From positions 28,499,505 to 28,563,504 of the forward strand of contig JACMZG010001863.1 in the NCBI GenBank assembly GCA_018340805.1: a stretch of DNA of 64,000 nt, given 5' to 3'. Each line of letters opens with the position of its first letter. Positions within the stretch are counted from its first letter, which is position 1. Below, piece by piece: positions 45,181-56,103 of the stretch. A model generated the notes under the pieces. The model saw only the letters and a list, made by a program, of their open reading frames with translations. It did not search any database and was not told where the DNA came from. The position numbers and the translations under genes were made by a program. Source of the stretch: Microvelia longipes. Taxonomy: Eukaryota > Arthropoda > Insecta > Hemiptera > Veliidae.

Positions 45181-46069
45181 TTTAGTACACATGTTTACCT
45201 TTACTTAATAAATAAGTACACAATATATCCATAATTTTTGTTGTATCGGATGGGTGACTGCTGAGAATGAAATGGATGCATTTACTATCTGAGGATGAGC
45301 GAAGCGAGTCCAAAGACATGTTGCAGTATAAATTTGGGCGAATTGTATATTCTGAGAACAAGGGTAGCAAGCCAGAAGCAGGGAGAATGTGCTTAGCAAA
45401 TCCGATGTGATGAAGAAAAGTTCTGAGGTACCCCGTACCAGATTTTTTGTTGGAAGTTTTATTTTTTGGGGTTTCACAGGTAAAACGAAGAGCATCATTT
45501 AAATTTGTTTGCTGTTATTACTAATTGATAACACTCTAGGTATAGCACATAAAAGTGTTTGGCCAGAATGTATTTATTATTGCCCATGAAAACTCCTGCT
45601 GAATCTGACTTATTAAATGACTGTCAATGAACCAAATAAGCTCCTTTTTTCAAGTTACATTTCTTTTGATCTAAGTCTTAAACTCCTATTATTTCCAGAA
45701 CACTTTAAAAATAATCAGTTTTCTAACAGTGATACAGCAGCGGATGATTTATCAGTGACTTACAACTTTTTATCCAGGTAAACTGACCATTGTCCATTGA
45801 GTAAATCTTATCGCACTTTGATAAAATAACTGCTATTTCTCCCATGAAATGACATTAAATTGAAAAATAAAAATATTATAGCCCTACAATTAGATGACAG
45901 CGTGAGAAAATATTGTTGATCAACCAATGAGTTTTGGATGATATGAAATCGTAGGTTTGGTTTAACTATCATATATTTTTTTCAGTTATATGAAAGTTCT
46001 ATTACTCATAGTGCTAATTAATGAAATAAATTAAGCAGTGATGATTTTGAATGAGCTATGGTTTCTATT
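45181..46069. other. Intergenic DNA
   Basis: No supported gene. Minus-strand frames of 62 and 97 codons at 45182-45498 overlap each other and show no motif. They are probably chance ORFs in decayed repeat sequence. Confidence 0.4.
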
Positions 46070-46165
46070 TCTTTGTACAGGCACTGATGATTGCCTCATG
46101 TTAGGTTGAAAGCGCTTTGAATAAATTATTGTTTTGTGGAGAGACTTTTCTTCGTTCTTTTAATT
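46070..46165 (+). mobile_element. PLE tail fragment with hammerhead-like core
   Basis: GCACTGATGATTGCCTCATG, TTAGGTTGAAAGCGCTTTG and TTTTGTGGAGAGACTTTTC match the outer ends of the PLE at 19006-24549, in plus orientation. Core CTGATGA is at 46084-46090. Palindromic AAGCGCTT is intact here, but helix I pairing (GCA with TGA) is partly lost. Confidence 0.8.
46084..46120 (+). ncRNA. Hammerhead-ribozyme-like motif, third PLE copy
   Basis: CTGATGA, stem II (TTGCCT / AGGTT), GAAA and GCGCTT are in the right order. Divergence from the other copies is mostly in stem II and after the cleavage position. Confidence 0.5.
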
Positions 46166-46458
46166 TAAATTAAGCAGATTTTTTTAAAATGATTTTTGGT
46201 CAGGGATTTAAAATGTCAAAGTCAATTATCTGCTTAGAGGTTACTAACCAATATAATTCCTTGTGATGCCACATGAATGAAGTTAAATTAGTAATTATGC
46301 CGAAATCAATTTTGTGCTAAACCCGGCTATAAAAGTATGGGAGTCAAAATAAGTAAACATACCATAGATTTTGTTTTCTAAACTTAAACACTACCTTAAT
46401 AGATTTATATTAAACTTTCTACTACCTAGTGACCCTAAGCTTACAACTTAAGTAACAG

Positions 46459-49400
46459 ATTCAGGAAGGAAATACTGAACAAAATTGCCATAACATTCTG
46501 GCTATTCATTGTAAGGTTTGCAAGGGGTTGCTGCACTGCAAGTTGTACTCAATCACTAGTTTCAACATCATGTAAGAAAAAAGCCTTAGCACCTATAGAT
46601 GAAATAGAAGAAATATGTCCAGAATGGGAACAACCAAGAGTCATTATCGTGGGAGCGGGTCTAGCAGGGTTATCTGCTGCTCATAGGCTATCTCAAAGTG
46701 GAATAAACAATTTTCTTGTCTTAGAAGCATCGGATAGGTAAGAGCAGCCAATTTTAAATACTTACTTTAAAGTTCTGTGTTGGGAAAAGCATGGTGGTAC
46801 TATTAAAGGTTCACAAGTAGTTTTTTCCCTATAACAACTAGGCATAAAACTATTGTGAAGGAATCGTCTAAACTGTGGTCTATTCTGAATTGCAGGCTAA
46901 TGAGGATGATTTCCTAACACTATTTCACAGTCAATTTTAACGGTTACTTTTTATTGTATTGAGGTAGTTGTAGTAACATTTATTTCATGCACATTAGAGT
47001 GTGCCTAGAAGTGTTCCAGGCATACACTTGGAAATAATTTACACCAGGAATTTTTTTTAATAAAGACATTGTTACACAATAGGGATTTTCTTGTCAGATC
47101 TTGGTACTGTTTTTACAGCCAAATACTATAAAAATGGGGACCATTGTTACTTCAAATTGAACATGATATATAAAACAATATCCCTAATGTATGAATGTGG
47201 CCAAAACTTAATGAAGAATGATAATCAGTAATAGGCAAAACGAAATAAGTGAGTTATCAATAAGAAATGGTATTTACATTATATTAGACTCATGCTTTTA
47301 AATGAGGAAAATTAGAGTAATAAAATGGTGTCTTCAATATAGACCAGGTGGAAGAGTGATGACTGCATGGCTTGGAGATGTAGTAGTTGAAGTAGGAGCA
47401 GAATGGATTTATGGAGGGAGCCCAGCAAATCCTGCATATGTATTAGCTGCATTAGAACAAATTTTACCTGAACAGAACTGTGTAGATGGATTAACTTTTC
47501 AAGATGCTCCACCTTACTATTTGACCTCAGGCAAAGCATTACTAGATACAGCTTTGGAACAAATGATTTTTGATGAAATCATCAGAGGGGCAGCTATGAA
47601 CTGTGGAAAAATTAAAAGCAGTGCAGCCCAGTATCTCAGTTTCCGAATTAACCAAGAATTAAAACATTTTCCTAAGGTAAAAATTAGTAATGAACTAGCA
47701 TATGGTAATTATTTAAAAAATGCCAACCTCATTGAGAAAGATTTATATATTTTTTTTGTTTTATACCTTACTTACACATATTTGCTTTTTTCTTTCTGAT
47801 CATCTCTGATGACAAATTAACTTTGATTTACTTGTAAAAAAATCATGAAGTTGAACATTTTTTATTTAAAATGTGTATTATCTCTTTCCTATAGTAAAAC
47901 ACATGGTTTATAAGTTGTATATAATAGTGTTTTGACTTTTTAAGTATAAAAACAACTTTTATTATAAGAAAAAGTATATTTATCACATAAACAATGTACA
48001 AAAATACACATACACAAATTAAAAATAAAACACCTTTTACATTATTATATAACACAATCAATAAATCCATGTATATGTTGTTAAATCAGCTTATCAACAA
48101 ATCTCATTCCCTATGACCACTTTTGTGGAGCCAAGCAGCTGACTTATACTGTCTGTAGTGGAGGTCTGATACTGTATGATGTCACTAACATCTTTGTTTC
48201 TCTTCACTGCATCCTTAGGTGAAATTATAGCTAGTTTAAGTGGTTCCATTTATGCATCTGGCTAATATAGGGTGAATCCACATCTTCCTCGTTGGCATAA
48301 TCTTGAATTAAAGATCAATAGTATCCTGGGTAGTCATGCCTGGTCTAGAAATTTAAAAGATACATTAAATAGTTTTAATATTAGTTTCTTTAATAAAAAA
48401 ATGTAAAAAACGAGTCCGCAGGTTTTCCAAATACTTCATGTCGCTGAATGCCTAGCTATGTCATATGGCATCATTGAGATTCCCATGTATTTTTTGACTC
48501 GAACTTTTATGATTTTGCTTCAAAACTTATTTCGTACTATAAATTAAAGATATTTAAGAATTAAGATTAATGGACTGTGAAAAAGTTTAATAAGAGATCA
48601 TGAACAGCAGTTATTTAGATTAAGTTATTTCAATCAGAGCATTCGCACAAATCTACATCTCAAGAGGCCTGATTTGGGGGGGGGGGGTTATTGCTTTCCA
48701 AGTAGAGGGTTCTACTTGAAACTAGAGTAGTATTAATGATTATACAAAGCTTAATTTAAATTTATTTACTTTTAATTTGTACCTATTTCATAAAATTAAA
48801 GTATTTTAATAATAAAATTAATCAGTAAGTATTAAATAATCTTAAATAAAAATAAATTAACTTGTACAAAACTTGAGTTTATTCATTTAAGTGTAATATT
48901 TAATCAAACTATTTTATGTTTAATCTCTTGAGGCCCTGATCAAGTCTGTTAAGGGGTCTTTGTGGCCCTAGTCTTCTGTATGAGACCCAATCAAAGGGTC
49001 AAATATAAAAAATAGGGGTCTTAAAGGACCTAGATTTAGGTAGCAAAGAGAGAATATTTTAAGTGCTTAAAAACATCTATTCCTAATAAAGCCCTTTCTA
49101 GCTGCTTTAAGGCCTGACTAAGTATGTTAAGAGCCATCATTTCCTCTAGTCTTCATATGGGGGCTTTAAACGTCTATGTATAATTAATAGGGGCCTTACA
49201 GATTTAAAATATAGAATATATTTTTAATTACTTAAAGAATATCTAGGGCCCTAATTGAGTATGCTAGGACTCTTTTTGGCCCTAGTCTTCCATATAGGGC
49301 CCTTAAAGGTCCAGGTGAAATAAATAGGGGCCTTAGATATTGGTAACTATTTGAAATTATTTCTCACTACTTTAAAAACATTTGTCCCCAGATGCTCTTT

Positions 49401-49926
49401 AGCCCCTACCTTACAGTATTGGGGCCTTTTGACTCTGGTTGATAATGGAAATATTGCATAAATATTTGGTCCCCTTTATATAATATCCACTCTTATAACA
49501 TAGAAAGAGTCCAAAATAAATTTTTAAGGTTTTTATGCTGGAGATTTAATGTAGAGAGAGAAGAACACCAATATTCTGAAGTCCAAACTTTCTTTGATAT
49601 TCTTCCTCTTGATACAAGACGGAAAGTACAAGATGTTATGTTCTTATATGATATTATTAACAATAGATTAATAAGTCCCAATATTTTTTAAAGTTAAATT
49701 AATAGTACCCTCTCATAACACTAGAAATCATAACACCTTTGAAACTGAATTTCACAGAACAAATTATGGGAAACAGGCTCCAATAAACAGAATGCTTAGT
49801 ATAGCAAACACCGTTGATAATGACTTCTTTTCCACGTCCAGAAAAAAGTTCAAAAATAGTTTGATCAATATATTTTCTAGTTAGGTAATTCTTTATTTTT
49901 ATGTACTTTCTACCTTGAAATATACA

Positions 49927-50005
<79 letters not shown>

Positions 50006-52703
50006 TTTACTACTCTATGATTAGCATTTCTTTGACTAATTTTGATTTAATTCTAATTTTATTATTCAATTTGCTTTCTTACTTTTACTTTTTGATTACT
50101 TTAAATTAACTCTATTTTTTTAGTAGTATATATTCCTCTATGGAATACTTATTTAAAATTCAAATTATATTTATAAGTTGTAACATAAACAAAATTTAAT
50201 AATGACATACTTGGTCTCTTTAATTTTTTTAATATTTGTTTTTTTTTCTTTTCTTTTTTTTAATAATAATTGTTAATTTTCTTTAATGTCTATTTTGTTG
50301 TAATCCTTTAGGATGTTTATATGATTTAAATAAATAAATAAAATTATATAATAATAAATATATTATAAGCTTAAAAATTATATAAGCTTTAATACATATA
50401 TTTGTATTATATATACATATAGTTGTTTTATATTTAATAAAGTTTACCTCAATACAGCGATTCTCAAGTAGTTTTGCCATGCTAACAACAAACTTATTGC
50501 GCAGAGCGCATGTAGTGGTAACTACTGGAGCATGCACTCTTCTTAAAAAAAAAAAAAAAAATACATATATTTTTTAAATTTTCGTTGTTCTTTAAAAAAT
50601 AATAAGTTTATTTTGGATAAGAGCCCCTAGGAGGGCTGCTGCCCTTGCCCTCAATGAGCAGTCCGCTCCTGTTGTTTGATATGATATTAGATTCACCGAG
50701 GATGCCAAGCATTGCTTGTGCGAAACTAATCTAAATAAGCTGGACTGCTATCTTCATTATCTCTTACTATAAATTTAATATTCTAAATTATAAAATCAAC
50801 AAACATATTAATATAAATAATTTTTTATTTACTTACCCTCACAAAGTTTGTAGGCAGTTAGCAAAATGTTTGCTAATTTTTAGCAGCTTACTCACTAAAG
50901 ACTAATTTTCTTATGATCAAATTAATAGTCTGGATTTTAAACTATCCTCATTTATTTCACTTAAAAGTATGAACACCTGCTTAATATCAATAATATTAGT
51001 CAAGATACAGAGAAAAATATGACTGAAGGTTTTGCAATGGCATATGGCATTGCTGGGCAGTAATAAGTTAAGTTGATGGTGCATTAAGTATCTTATGGCC
51101 CCAAGCTGTAACTTTTAACTGCAATCAATTTCTATAGTAACCCAGTTCACAAAAAATTTAAAAAACATCAACAACTTGAAGATTTTAAGATATTAAGTGA
51201 GCTTAAGTATAAAATATAAAATTTAATAGAGTTTGTGTGCAGTCAATAAAAAGGCGGGATTATTGGATGAATTTAACTTGTTAGCTGCTTATTCATCTGT
51301 AGCGGTCGACTAGTGCTGCAGTCATTTTCATTGATGACCTGTTGTTACTTTTTAATCCATATTATTTACATAAATTACATGATCGTGATCATAGGTCTGA
51401 GAATTGACAAAGTCAACATAGTCATTCTGCAGTCACAATTAAATTATTTATTGAACAACTTAAAACAATATTTAAAATCTGAAAATAAAAAAACTAAGAT
51501 TCTGTTAATGGTTTTGCTTGTAAGGAAAAACAAAAAGATGCTGAAAAGATTTTGTATGGGATGCTAGGACATGTACAAGCCATGTCTGGAACAAGTTTAG
51601 ACGAATTATCCATTGCAACATTTAATCAAGATAGAGTTCTTCCTGGCGGAAACATTAGAGTACCCCAAGGAATGGCTGGGATATTGTCTCCTTATATATT
51701 AGCCATAACCTGCATTGATTCTATCAGGTATAAACACCAGATTTAATTTTACTTAAACTAAAAATAAATAAATATATTTAATCTACAGATAAAGCTTAAA
51801 TAAATCAGAGTAGTTGGCATAAATCCCTAATCATTCATTTAAACTTTAAAAACTGAAGAACATAGTTAACAATATTTTGGTTGCAGGTATAACTCTCCAG
51901 TAGAAAGAATTAAGTGGAATAATTCAGGAGATGGTCCGAGAGCCATAGTGCAAATTTCAGATGGACCACAGTATGAAGCTGACTATGTGATAGTGACGGT
52001 TCCTCTTGGTGTGCTAAAAGCTTGTCCAGGTCTTTTCTCCCCAGAACTCCCTGAAGTAAAACAAAGAGCCATTGACAAGATAGGTTTTGGAAAAATGGAG
52101 CACATATATGCAGAGTACACAAACGCCTGGTGGGCTTGTCCTCAGCCATTAAGAATAGCCAAAACACCAGATGAACTAGCTTCCAAAGATGATTGGACTG
52201 ATGGAATATCTACTATAGACCCAAAACCAGGTTCATTACACATTCTTTCAACAACTATATCTGGGGCAGATGCAGACTTACTTGATGAAGTTGTGGAAGA
52301 ATCCATAGCCATTGACCTCACTAAAATGATAAGAAAACATACTGGTGACCCTTCGATACCTTATCCAATAAACATTTTAAGATCCAAGTGGGGAGCAAAC
52401 CAGTGTTTCAGGGGCTCAAAAGCTTATATGGGTGTTAACACTAGACCAGGGCACATAAAAACACTTGCTGAGTCAGTCCCAGAGCCCTGTCTTTATGCCA
52501 ATAGTGGAGATTCTAAAAATGCACCTGTTCTATTCTTTGCCGGTGAAGCTACTTCAGTAGATCATTATGGGACAATGCATGGTGCTATAATTACTGGAAC
52601 AAAACAAGCAACTAAAATAATAGAATATACAAGGGAATTCAAAGGTGTTCCTGTTTGTATTGAAAAGAATGAGTGTGTAAAACAATTGTCAGGTTCTTGT
52701 TAG
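46459..52703 (+). CDS. Flavin amine oxidase, polyamine-oxidase-like (PAOX/SMOX family)
   Basis: Four exons join in frame: about 46459-46737, 47343-47676, 51525-51727 and 51887-52703. The Rossmann FAD motif is VIIVGAGLAGLSAAHRLSQS, followed by the GG doublet in RPGGRV after the first junction. The middle has VVVEVGAEWIYGG. The C-terminal FAD segment is FAGEATSVDHYGTMHGAIIT, typical of acetylpolyamine and spermine oxidases. These oxidise N-acetylated or free polyamines to give H2O2 and an aldehyde. The first coding exon lacks ATG. Its upstream open stretch encodes a hydrophobic segment (IAITFWLFIV) that may be a signal anchor. The start codon is thus in an undetected upstream exon. The C-terminus (KQLSGSC) lacks a clear peroxisomal SKL. 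Confidence 0.88.
48094..48249 (-). pseudogene. 51-residue protein-like frame, unidentified
   Basis: Minus-strand ATG to TGA reads MEPLKLAIISPKDAVKRNKD and continues to GSTKVVIGNEIC. Composition is balanced and unlike the AT-rich junk around it. It may be a remnant of a transposase or a processed pseudogene. I do not recognise the family. Confidence 0.25.
48885..49445. repeat. Degenerate tandem ladder, GGCC-rich unit ~150-180 bp, first locus
   Basis: Units begin near 48930, 49105, 49250 and 49390 with GGCCCTGATCAAGTCTGTTA-type, then 'cctagtcttctgtat', then AGGGGTCTTAAAGG-type and an 'acttaaaaacat' AT-rich part. Related copies are at 53190-53520 and 54440-54710. Confidence 0.65.
49481..50345 (+). 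mobile_element. LINE (non-LTR retrotransposon) 3' end, C-terminus of reverse transcriptase
   Basis: The plus-strand frame from 49481 reads IERVQNKFLRFLCWRFNVER and DILPLDTRRKVQDVMFLYDI. After a one-base shift at a T run near 49690, it continues with RNHNTFETEF, APINRMLSIAN and FFSTSRKKFKNSL, ending with TAG at about 49880. This is the conserved C-terminal segment that follows the RT domain in jockey/CR1-type LINEs. A 3' UTR with (TA)n follows and ends with GATTTAAATAAATAAATAAA near 50345. It is 5'-truncated and inactive. Confidence 0.75.
49928..50005. repeat. (TA)n microsatellite within the LINE 3' region
   Basis: About 75 bases of nearly pure TA. Confidence 0.95.
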
Positions 52704-53189
52704 TGAAATACCCGTCATGTTTCATGTAGTGTATCCCTTCATGTTGTTAATGTCAAAAATACAGTGTTTTAACTTCAATAGTCCTAAGTATTTATTATAA
52801 ATAGTAGTGGCAGTCCTTAAGCCCAATGAGTAGCTCAAAGCATAGGAACATTTCCCAAAGAGATTACCACAGAAACTTAATAAGAATATCATTCGTTTAC
52901 TTTTCTCCACAATACTTTTCCTATATTCCTAAGCAATCGTTGACTCAGCCAATAAGGCTCAAAGAGGTTTGGCCTAAAAGGGCCCAAACCTTCATCTCAA
53001 TAAGAAGCCCAAATTATTTTATTTAAATAAATTAAAATAATTGACACAATATAATTTTTTTTTTATTTTTTTTATTTAAAGCTTTTATTTCACATTTTTA
53101 TCATACAATCTTTATACATTAAGAATAAAGATTGTGCGAGATGTTTTGCAAAACTCGGTAGTATCAAATGATATAAATTAAAATAAACT

Positions 53190-53520
53190 TAAAGTTTATT
53201 AATTTAAATGTATTATTTAATTAAACTATTTTATGTTTAATGTCTAGGCCCCTTTTGTACAGCTTAGGCCCTTGATCAAGTATGCTATGAGCCCCATGAG
53301 GCCTTTATGTCTTCTGTCAGGAACCTTTAAAGTCCAGGTATAAAGAAAGAATAGAGGCCTTAAAGGGCCTAGATTTAGGTAGCGGCAATATTTTAAGAAC
53401 TTAAAAAACATCAATCTAAGGCCTTTACATATTTAAAAATATTAAATTTTTTTTAATTTTATTTTTGTTTGAGGGGCCCAGAGGGCTGCCTCTCTCGCTA
53501 GCCTGCCTCAACTTTTTGAA
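53190..53520. repeat. GGCC-rich repeat ladder, second locus
   Basis: TTATTTAATTAAACTATTTT and ATGTTTAATGTCTAGGCCC mirror 48895-48940 (TATTTAATCAAACTATTTTA, ATGTTTAATCTCTTGAGGCC). The match continues with 'cttgatcaagtatgct' and CTAGATTTAGGTAGC. Confidence 0.65.
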
Positions 53521-54439
53521 AAAGAATATAACTATAATTGTACTCCAGGTTCAGTTATTTATCATGATAGGTGGGTAATCATAGATATAATCATATTTTA
53601 ATCTGATATAATCATAGATAGATTTAATCTTGTTTTATCTATAATTTTATTAAAAATTAAATATTAACAGTATTGAGGGGCTTTGATAATGTAATACAAA
53701 ACTATTAATTGATATAGTTAAGATATTACAACTTTAGGATTTTACTCTTGTTCTAAGTTTATTGTTAAACTTTGTTTAAATACATTTAATACATTTTCTT
53801 TATGCATTCTAATTAAATATTACAATAGAAGTATCAAATTATGATACTAAAGTGATTAAATTTAATAAAATTGAAATATTATTAAGAATCAACCTTTCTT
53901 ACTTTTCTCTATCTTCTACCGTATATGGATTAGAAAATTATATTGTTCTTTATATTTCTTTCTGTTTTTACTATTGACTTTTAACTATTTCTCAAAAGTT
54001 TTGTGGGTTTTTTATATCACAAATATAAATGTGTTCTTTCAGCAAAAAAACATTTAAGAACACAACAATATTCTGCCAAAGTTAAAATACACCGCTAAGT
54101 CTAAAAAAAAGTCAAAAACTCACTATCTCACTCGCTGCCGATGTATAATTATACTGTATACAACAAAGTCAGGGTTTTGAGAGTCTGTAGCGTGAAAACG
54201 ACTAAATTACATGTATAATATAATATCTTTAAAGGGCGTGCCTTGTAGATAAAAAATGTAAAAAAGTTAATTCAAATCAGCCAATTAGAAGTAGAAAAAT
54301 TGGTTTATAAACGCCATTTTTGATAAAATAATAAATTTAACATTCCTATGCCGAACACAAAGCAAAAAACCAAGAGTAGTTTCACACGTTGACTCTTTCA
54401 GTCTAAACTACTGAACAGATTTTGATGCGTGGAGACTTT

Positions 54440-54710
54440 TTTTTACTACATTTGTCCCTTGGAGCTTTTTAGGCTTTACTTTGGGGTATTGGGCCCCTTC
54501 GACTCTAGCATTATGAATATATTTCATAATTATAATATGAAATATATTCATATTATAATAAATACATGTATAATATTGTAAGTTTAAAAATATTTAATAT
54601 GTTCATCATTTTATTTTCAATTTTCGTAGTTTTTACTTTAAGTTTATTTTTGGCTAAGGGGCCCAAGGAGCCCTCTTTGGGCCCTTTGCTGGCTAGTCCC
54701 TCCCCCCATA
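54440..54710. repeat. GGCC-rich repeat, third locus
   Basis: TATTGGGCCCCTTCGACTCT resembles 49414-49437 (TATTGGGGCCTTTTGACTCT). GGGGCCCAAGGAGCCCTCTT resembles 53474 and 50625 (GAGCCCCTAGGAGGGCTGCT). Confidence 0.6.
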
Positions 54711-55643
54711 CCTAAGATATAAATGACAAAAGTAAAAGAGAATATAGAAATTAAAAAATACTAAGTATATTTTAAATTCAGTTCCTTTTATGGGCTAATA
54801 CAGGTATTATTTAAATTTAATAATTTAATGATTATTGAATAAAACATCATTGTGACTAAACTCTATTCTGAGCTCAACTTTCATTAAGAATTGTTTATGT
54901 CTATTCAGAATATTTTTTAAACTACATTAAAAAGTCTTACAAAAATATAATAAATATGGCCATTCACCATAGCAGCTAAACGATCAGTACTTCGCTGAGG
55001 TCATTGATCTAAAGGTACACATTTAAAAAATTATTCTCTCATGATGTCATAACTAGGGTCCATAAAGTTATCATTTCTTACAAGCAATAGACCTCTTAAC
55101 CTCCCCAACATATCATATTTATAATTATAAATATATTCCCTAAAAGGGGATAAAATTGTAAAATAAAAACAGCAATAAGTTAAAAATTGTGTAATTACAT
55201 AACAAATCAACAACAATCAAGGAATTATTCCCTCTTAGCTAGCATTTCAGAAAATAATTAGTCTAAGGTACATAGATTTTTTATTCACCTGAGTCTAACT
55301 AGTTGGTTTGGTTGATTTATTTTGGGAGTGACTAAGCAGGGGTAAAATAAAGAAGACTACAAGGAAACTTACACTGTACATCACATTTTAATAAAAACAG
55401 TGAAGCCTTAAGTTCTTCTAATTTTTAGAGACTTTAGAGAAGTAAGTCCTGAAGCCCCCTCTCACCTGTAGATAGTTTACCTTAACCAACAGTGAGCTGA
55501 AGCAAATAAAAAATAAACATTTTAATGACTGATAGTGTCTTGAAGAATATATATAATTTAGAAACAACCAATAATGGAAGTAAAAGGAAAAATACAATAA
55601 TCCACTAGCTAATTTTGAAATTTACAAAAACTAATATTAAATC

Positions 55644-56019
55644 TTAATGATGACCATGCCCATGATCCGCAGATGGGTAGGCTAGAGAATATGCTTTTTC
55701 TAAAGCAATAGTAGCTACAAATGCTGCAAATCCATACTTCATGCCTCGAGTAATAATAGTCATTGAACGACTCCTAATTGTTCCCCACTCTTTAGGATCA
55801 TATCTCCATGCCTCATTCCTGCAACATATAGAGATCTTTAAAACCTGGTAACATACACCATTGGAAGACTATTATAATTAAAAACTGATGACTAAACAGA
55901 ACAGCTGGACCTAAGGAAAGCATGTCAAATATAGAACTCAGCATTGCAATCACATTCAGGAGACAAACACCTGAAATAAATAATTCATGTAAAATCACGG
56001 TATATATATATATATTATA

Positions 56020-56103
<84 letters not shown>

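Larger units (their letters stand above)
47677..51524 (+). other. Large intron of the oxidase gene, rich in repeats
   Basis: Holds a small minus-strand frame (48094-48249), a 12-G run (48676-48687), a GGCC repeat ladder (48930-49440), a LINE 3' end (49481-50345) and a (TA)n tract. The remainder is AT-rich. Confidence 0.7.
52704..55643. other. Intergenic DNA between convergent genes, with repeat ladders
   Basis: The oxidase 3' UTR probably ends near AATAAA around 53025. The rest holds GGCC-rich ladders at 53190-53520 and 54440-54710 and AT-rich DNA. No gene is seen. Confidence 0.5.

Noticed and set aside
45182..45498. Overlapping minus-strand ORFs of 62 and 97 codons
   Set aside because: Two frames open over the same DNA, neither with a recognisable domain. 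Treated as repeat-derived noise.
49699..49989. 96-codon minus-strand ORF beginning in a TA array
   Set aside because: The start is a YIYIYI run from the (TA)n tract, and the rest is antisense to the LINE.
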